Of a stretch of 7,023 nucleotides of DNA, positions 5,719-7,023 are shown piece after piece. The stretch's first letter is position 1; each line of letters opens with the position of its first letter. The notes beneath the pieces were generated by a model. That model saw only the letters and a program-made list of their open reading frames with translations, was not told where the DNA came from and did not search any database. Both the position numbers and the translations under genes were made by a program. This DNA comes from Nitrospinota bacterium. Its GTDB lineage: Bacteria; Nitrospinota_A; UBA7883. The DNA lies in assembly GCA_029880775.1 (NCBI GenBank), contig JAOUNV010000099.1, forward strand, positions 1 through 7,023, given 5' to 3'.

Positions 5719-6645
5719 ACCGTTTTACTGACTAGCCTTCCACTGGTGGTGTTGGCGCTGGCGCTGCTGGCCCTATACACGATCAGGTGGTACGATCTGT
5801 CGGTAAAGGGCTTCGATCCCGCCCGCTCCTGGGCCAATGCGCTAGGCGAGCATTTCTGGCGTCCGGTCCGGGCCTTTGTGGCGGAGTTTCTCTACTGTTT
5901 GGTAAACGGATTCTTTTTAATCCTGGGTTTAGTTTTACGTCTTTTTGGCAGGAGGAGTTCCATTCCATCTGGCAAAAACGCGGTCCAGGGAGCGCCATTG
6001 GTGGTGCTGATCCATGGGCTGATGAGCACAGGCGTGAACATGTGGATAATGAAACTGCGGCTGAAACTGCGCGGAATTCGCAATATCGCGGTGTATGATT
6101 ATGAGTCGACCAAAGGACCCCTGGAACTGCAACGTGACAAGCTGCGCGATTTTCTGGCGACAGCCCATCAGCAGACCGGCGCCGAGGGAGTGGCGTTTAT
6201 AGCCCACAGCATGGGTGGAGTGATCGCCCACGACTACGCTTGCCAGTATGGCGCCGCATGGGGAGGGACTCTGGCGTTAGTCACAACAGGTTCGCCGTTA
6301 CGTGGGAGCCGCGTTGCGGCCCTGGGGCTCTCCGCCTCCGCCAGGGCGCTCCATCCGGAGAATTCCTATTTTGCGACAGCCGCCGCTCGTCGGCCACAGG
6401 CCCCCTTCGTCTGCATCGGCTCCATGTATGACGAACTGGTGATTCCATACACAAACTCCGCCCACCCCCTGGCGGATCGCTTTGAACTGGTGGATAATTG
6501 CGGTCACGCAGGCCTGATATATAGCGGCCAGGCCTTTGGCCATGTTATGGAGGCGCTCCGGCAGGCGCTTCCGGATGAGGCGGGCTCCGAGTCCGGGGCT
6601 GATCAGGTCAGCTTGCCTGGCCATCCTCAATCTGGGAAAATATAG
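5707..6645 (+). CDS. Membrane-anchored alpha/beta hydrolase (lipase/esterase-like)
   Basis: A serine hydrolase of 312 residues. Two hydrophobic segments (about 5-24 and 62-80) precede the catalytic domain. Seen motifs: 'VVLIHGLMSTG' 99-109 with the oxyanion-loop His-Gly; nucleophile elbow 'AHSMGG' 166-171 with Ser168; likely acid Asp242 in 'GSMYDELVIP' 238-247; likely catalytic His267 in 'NCGHAGL' 264-270. The Ala-His-Ser-Met-Gly elbow replaces the first Gly of GXSXG with Ala, as in some known lipases. The first 95 residues are therefore a membrane anchor, and the rest resembles lipase or PGAP1-like folds. The C-terminal 20 or so residues are low-complexity and polar. The substrate cannot be told; a lipid or acyl ester is plausible given the membrane location. 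It starts inside the DUF2065 stop codon (4-base overlap) and is followed after 26 bases by tatB. Confidence 0.87.
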   Translation: MIQATVLLTSLPLVVLALALLALYTIRWYDLSVKGFDPARSWANALGEHFWRPVRAFVAEFLYCLVNGFFLILGLVLRLFGRRSSIPSGKNAVQGAPLVVLIHGLMSTGVNMWIMKLRLKLRGIRNIAVYDYESTKGPLELQRDKLRDFLATAHQQTGAEGVAFIAHSMGGVIAHDYACQYGAAWGGTLALVTTGSPLRGSRVAALGLSASARALHPENSYFATAAARRPQAPFVCIGSMYDELVIPYTNSAHPLADRFELVDNCGHAGLIYSGQAFGHVMEALRQALPDEAGSESGADQVSLPGHPQSGKI

Positions 6646-6657
6646 GTACACAAATCT

Positions 6658-6664
6658 AAAAGGA
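6658..6664 (+). promoter_or_regulatory. Ribosome binding site of the TatB-like gene
   Basis: AAAAGGA with its AGGA ending 7 bases before the ATG at 6672. It is the clearest Shine-Dalgarno in the window and fixes that start. Confidence 0.7.
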
Positions 6665-6671
6665 ACGCGCG

Positions 6672-6974
6672 ATGTTTGGAATCGGATTCACTGAAATGAT
6701 GGTCATTCTGGTGGTGGCCCTGGTGGTGCTGGGCCCGTCGAGGTTGCCGGAGATAGCCAGAAGCCTCGGAAAGGGTTACGCCGAGTTGATACGATCCATG
6801 CGAGATGTCCGCGCGGAAGTGGACAAGGCCTCCATGAGCCTGGACGATGAGCGGAAAATCTTCCAGAACCCGGCGAAGATGGTGGAAAACATAATGGAAA
6901 CCACCTTCCCCGAATCCAAGAAGCCGGATGAGGATAGAAAACCGGAGGATGGCGAAAACAGCGCCAAAAGCTGA
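6672..6974 (+). CDS. tatB: TatB-like twin-arginine translocase subunit
   Basis: A 100-residue single-span protein of the TatA/TatB family, which works with TatC to export folded proteins carrying twin-arginine signals. It begins 'MFGIGFTEM' with Glu8 in the membrane helix (about 5-21), followed by the 'LGPSRLPEIARSLGKG' hinge and amphipathic helix (20-50). The tail is charged and polar, rich in Lys, Glu and Asp after residue 80. The Phe-x-Ile-Gly-Phe start, Glu8 and 'GPxRLP' hinge point to TatB rather than TatA, but the tail is shorter than that of E. coli TatB (171 residues), so a bifunctional TatA/B cannot be excluded. Its stop is 49 bases from the window end; tatC is the expected neighbour but is not visible. 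It shares strand and close spacing with the hydrolase gene. Confidence 0.88.
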   Translation: MFGIGFTEMMVILVVALVVLGPSRLPEIARSLGKGYAELIRSMRDVRAEVDKASMSLDDERKIFQNPAKMVENIMETTFPESKKPDEDRKPEDGENSAKS

Positions 6975-7023
6975 TAGTTGATAGGATACCTGAATCGTTT
7001 TCCCAGCCTGTTAATCATCACAT

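Overview
The window is from a Gram-negative (diderm) bacterium. It encodes an outer-membrane beta-barrel, an outer-membrane polysaccharide export (OPX) lipid-envelope component, a full-length Wzc-type inner-membrane tyrosine kinase and a Tat subunit. Base composition is moderately GC-rich with normal ATG starts. The gene set fits a proteobacterium or a related diderm phylum, but nothing here fixes the taxon. There are no RNA genes, mobile elements or CRISPR arrays.

Left half (1-3857, + strand): the end of an exopolysaccharide/capsule export operon. In order it holds the C-terminus of a beta-barrel outer-membrane protein, a short OPX protein with one Poly_export and one SLBB domain, a 751-residue polysaccharide co-polymerase/BY-kinase, and a small membrane-anchored TPR-like protein of unknown role. 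The three downstream genes lie 15-50 bases apart. The short OPX lacks room for the C-terminal membrane-spanning helix of E. coli Wza, so the adjacent barrel is probably its outer-membrane pore. The kinase and OPX would form the inner-membrane and periplasmic parts of the same machine.

Middle (3913-5343, - strand): a convergent gene for a polytopic O-antigen ligase/polymerase (Wzy_C) family protein, probably the polymerase or ligase for the same glycan. A 178-base divergent intergenic region (5344-5521) follows.

Right part (5522-6974, + strand): a compact three-gene group not obviously linked to polysaccharide. It holds a 62-residue DUF2065 membrane protein, a membrane-anchored alpha/beta hydrolase overlapping it by 4 bases (ATGA), and a TatB-like twin-arginine translocase subunit with a good ribosome binding site. 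tatC may follow beyond the window.

Points most worth checking: the porin/short-OPX pairing; a perfect 7-base-arm palindrome touching the kinase start codon; a TATAAT box placed so the OPX message could be leaderless; a G7 heptamer in exact -1 frameshift register near the end of the DUF2065 gene, with an open -1 frame into the hydrolase; and the undescribed TPR-like protein.
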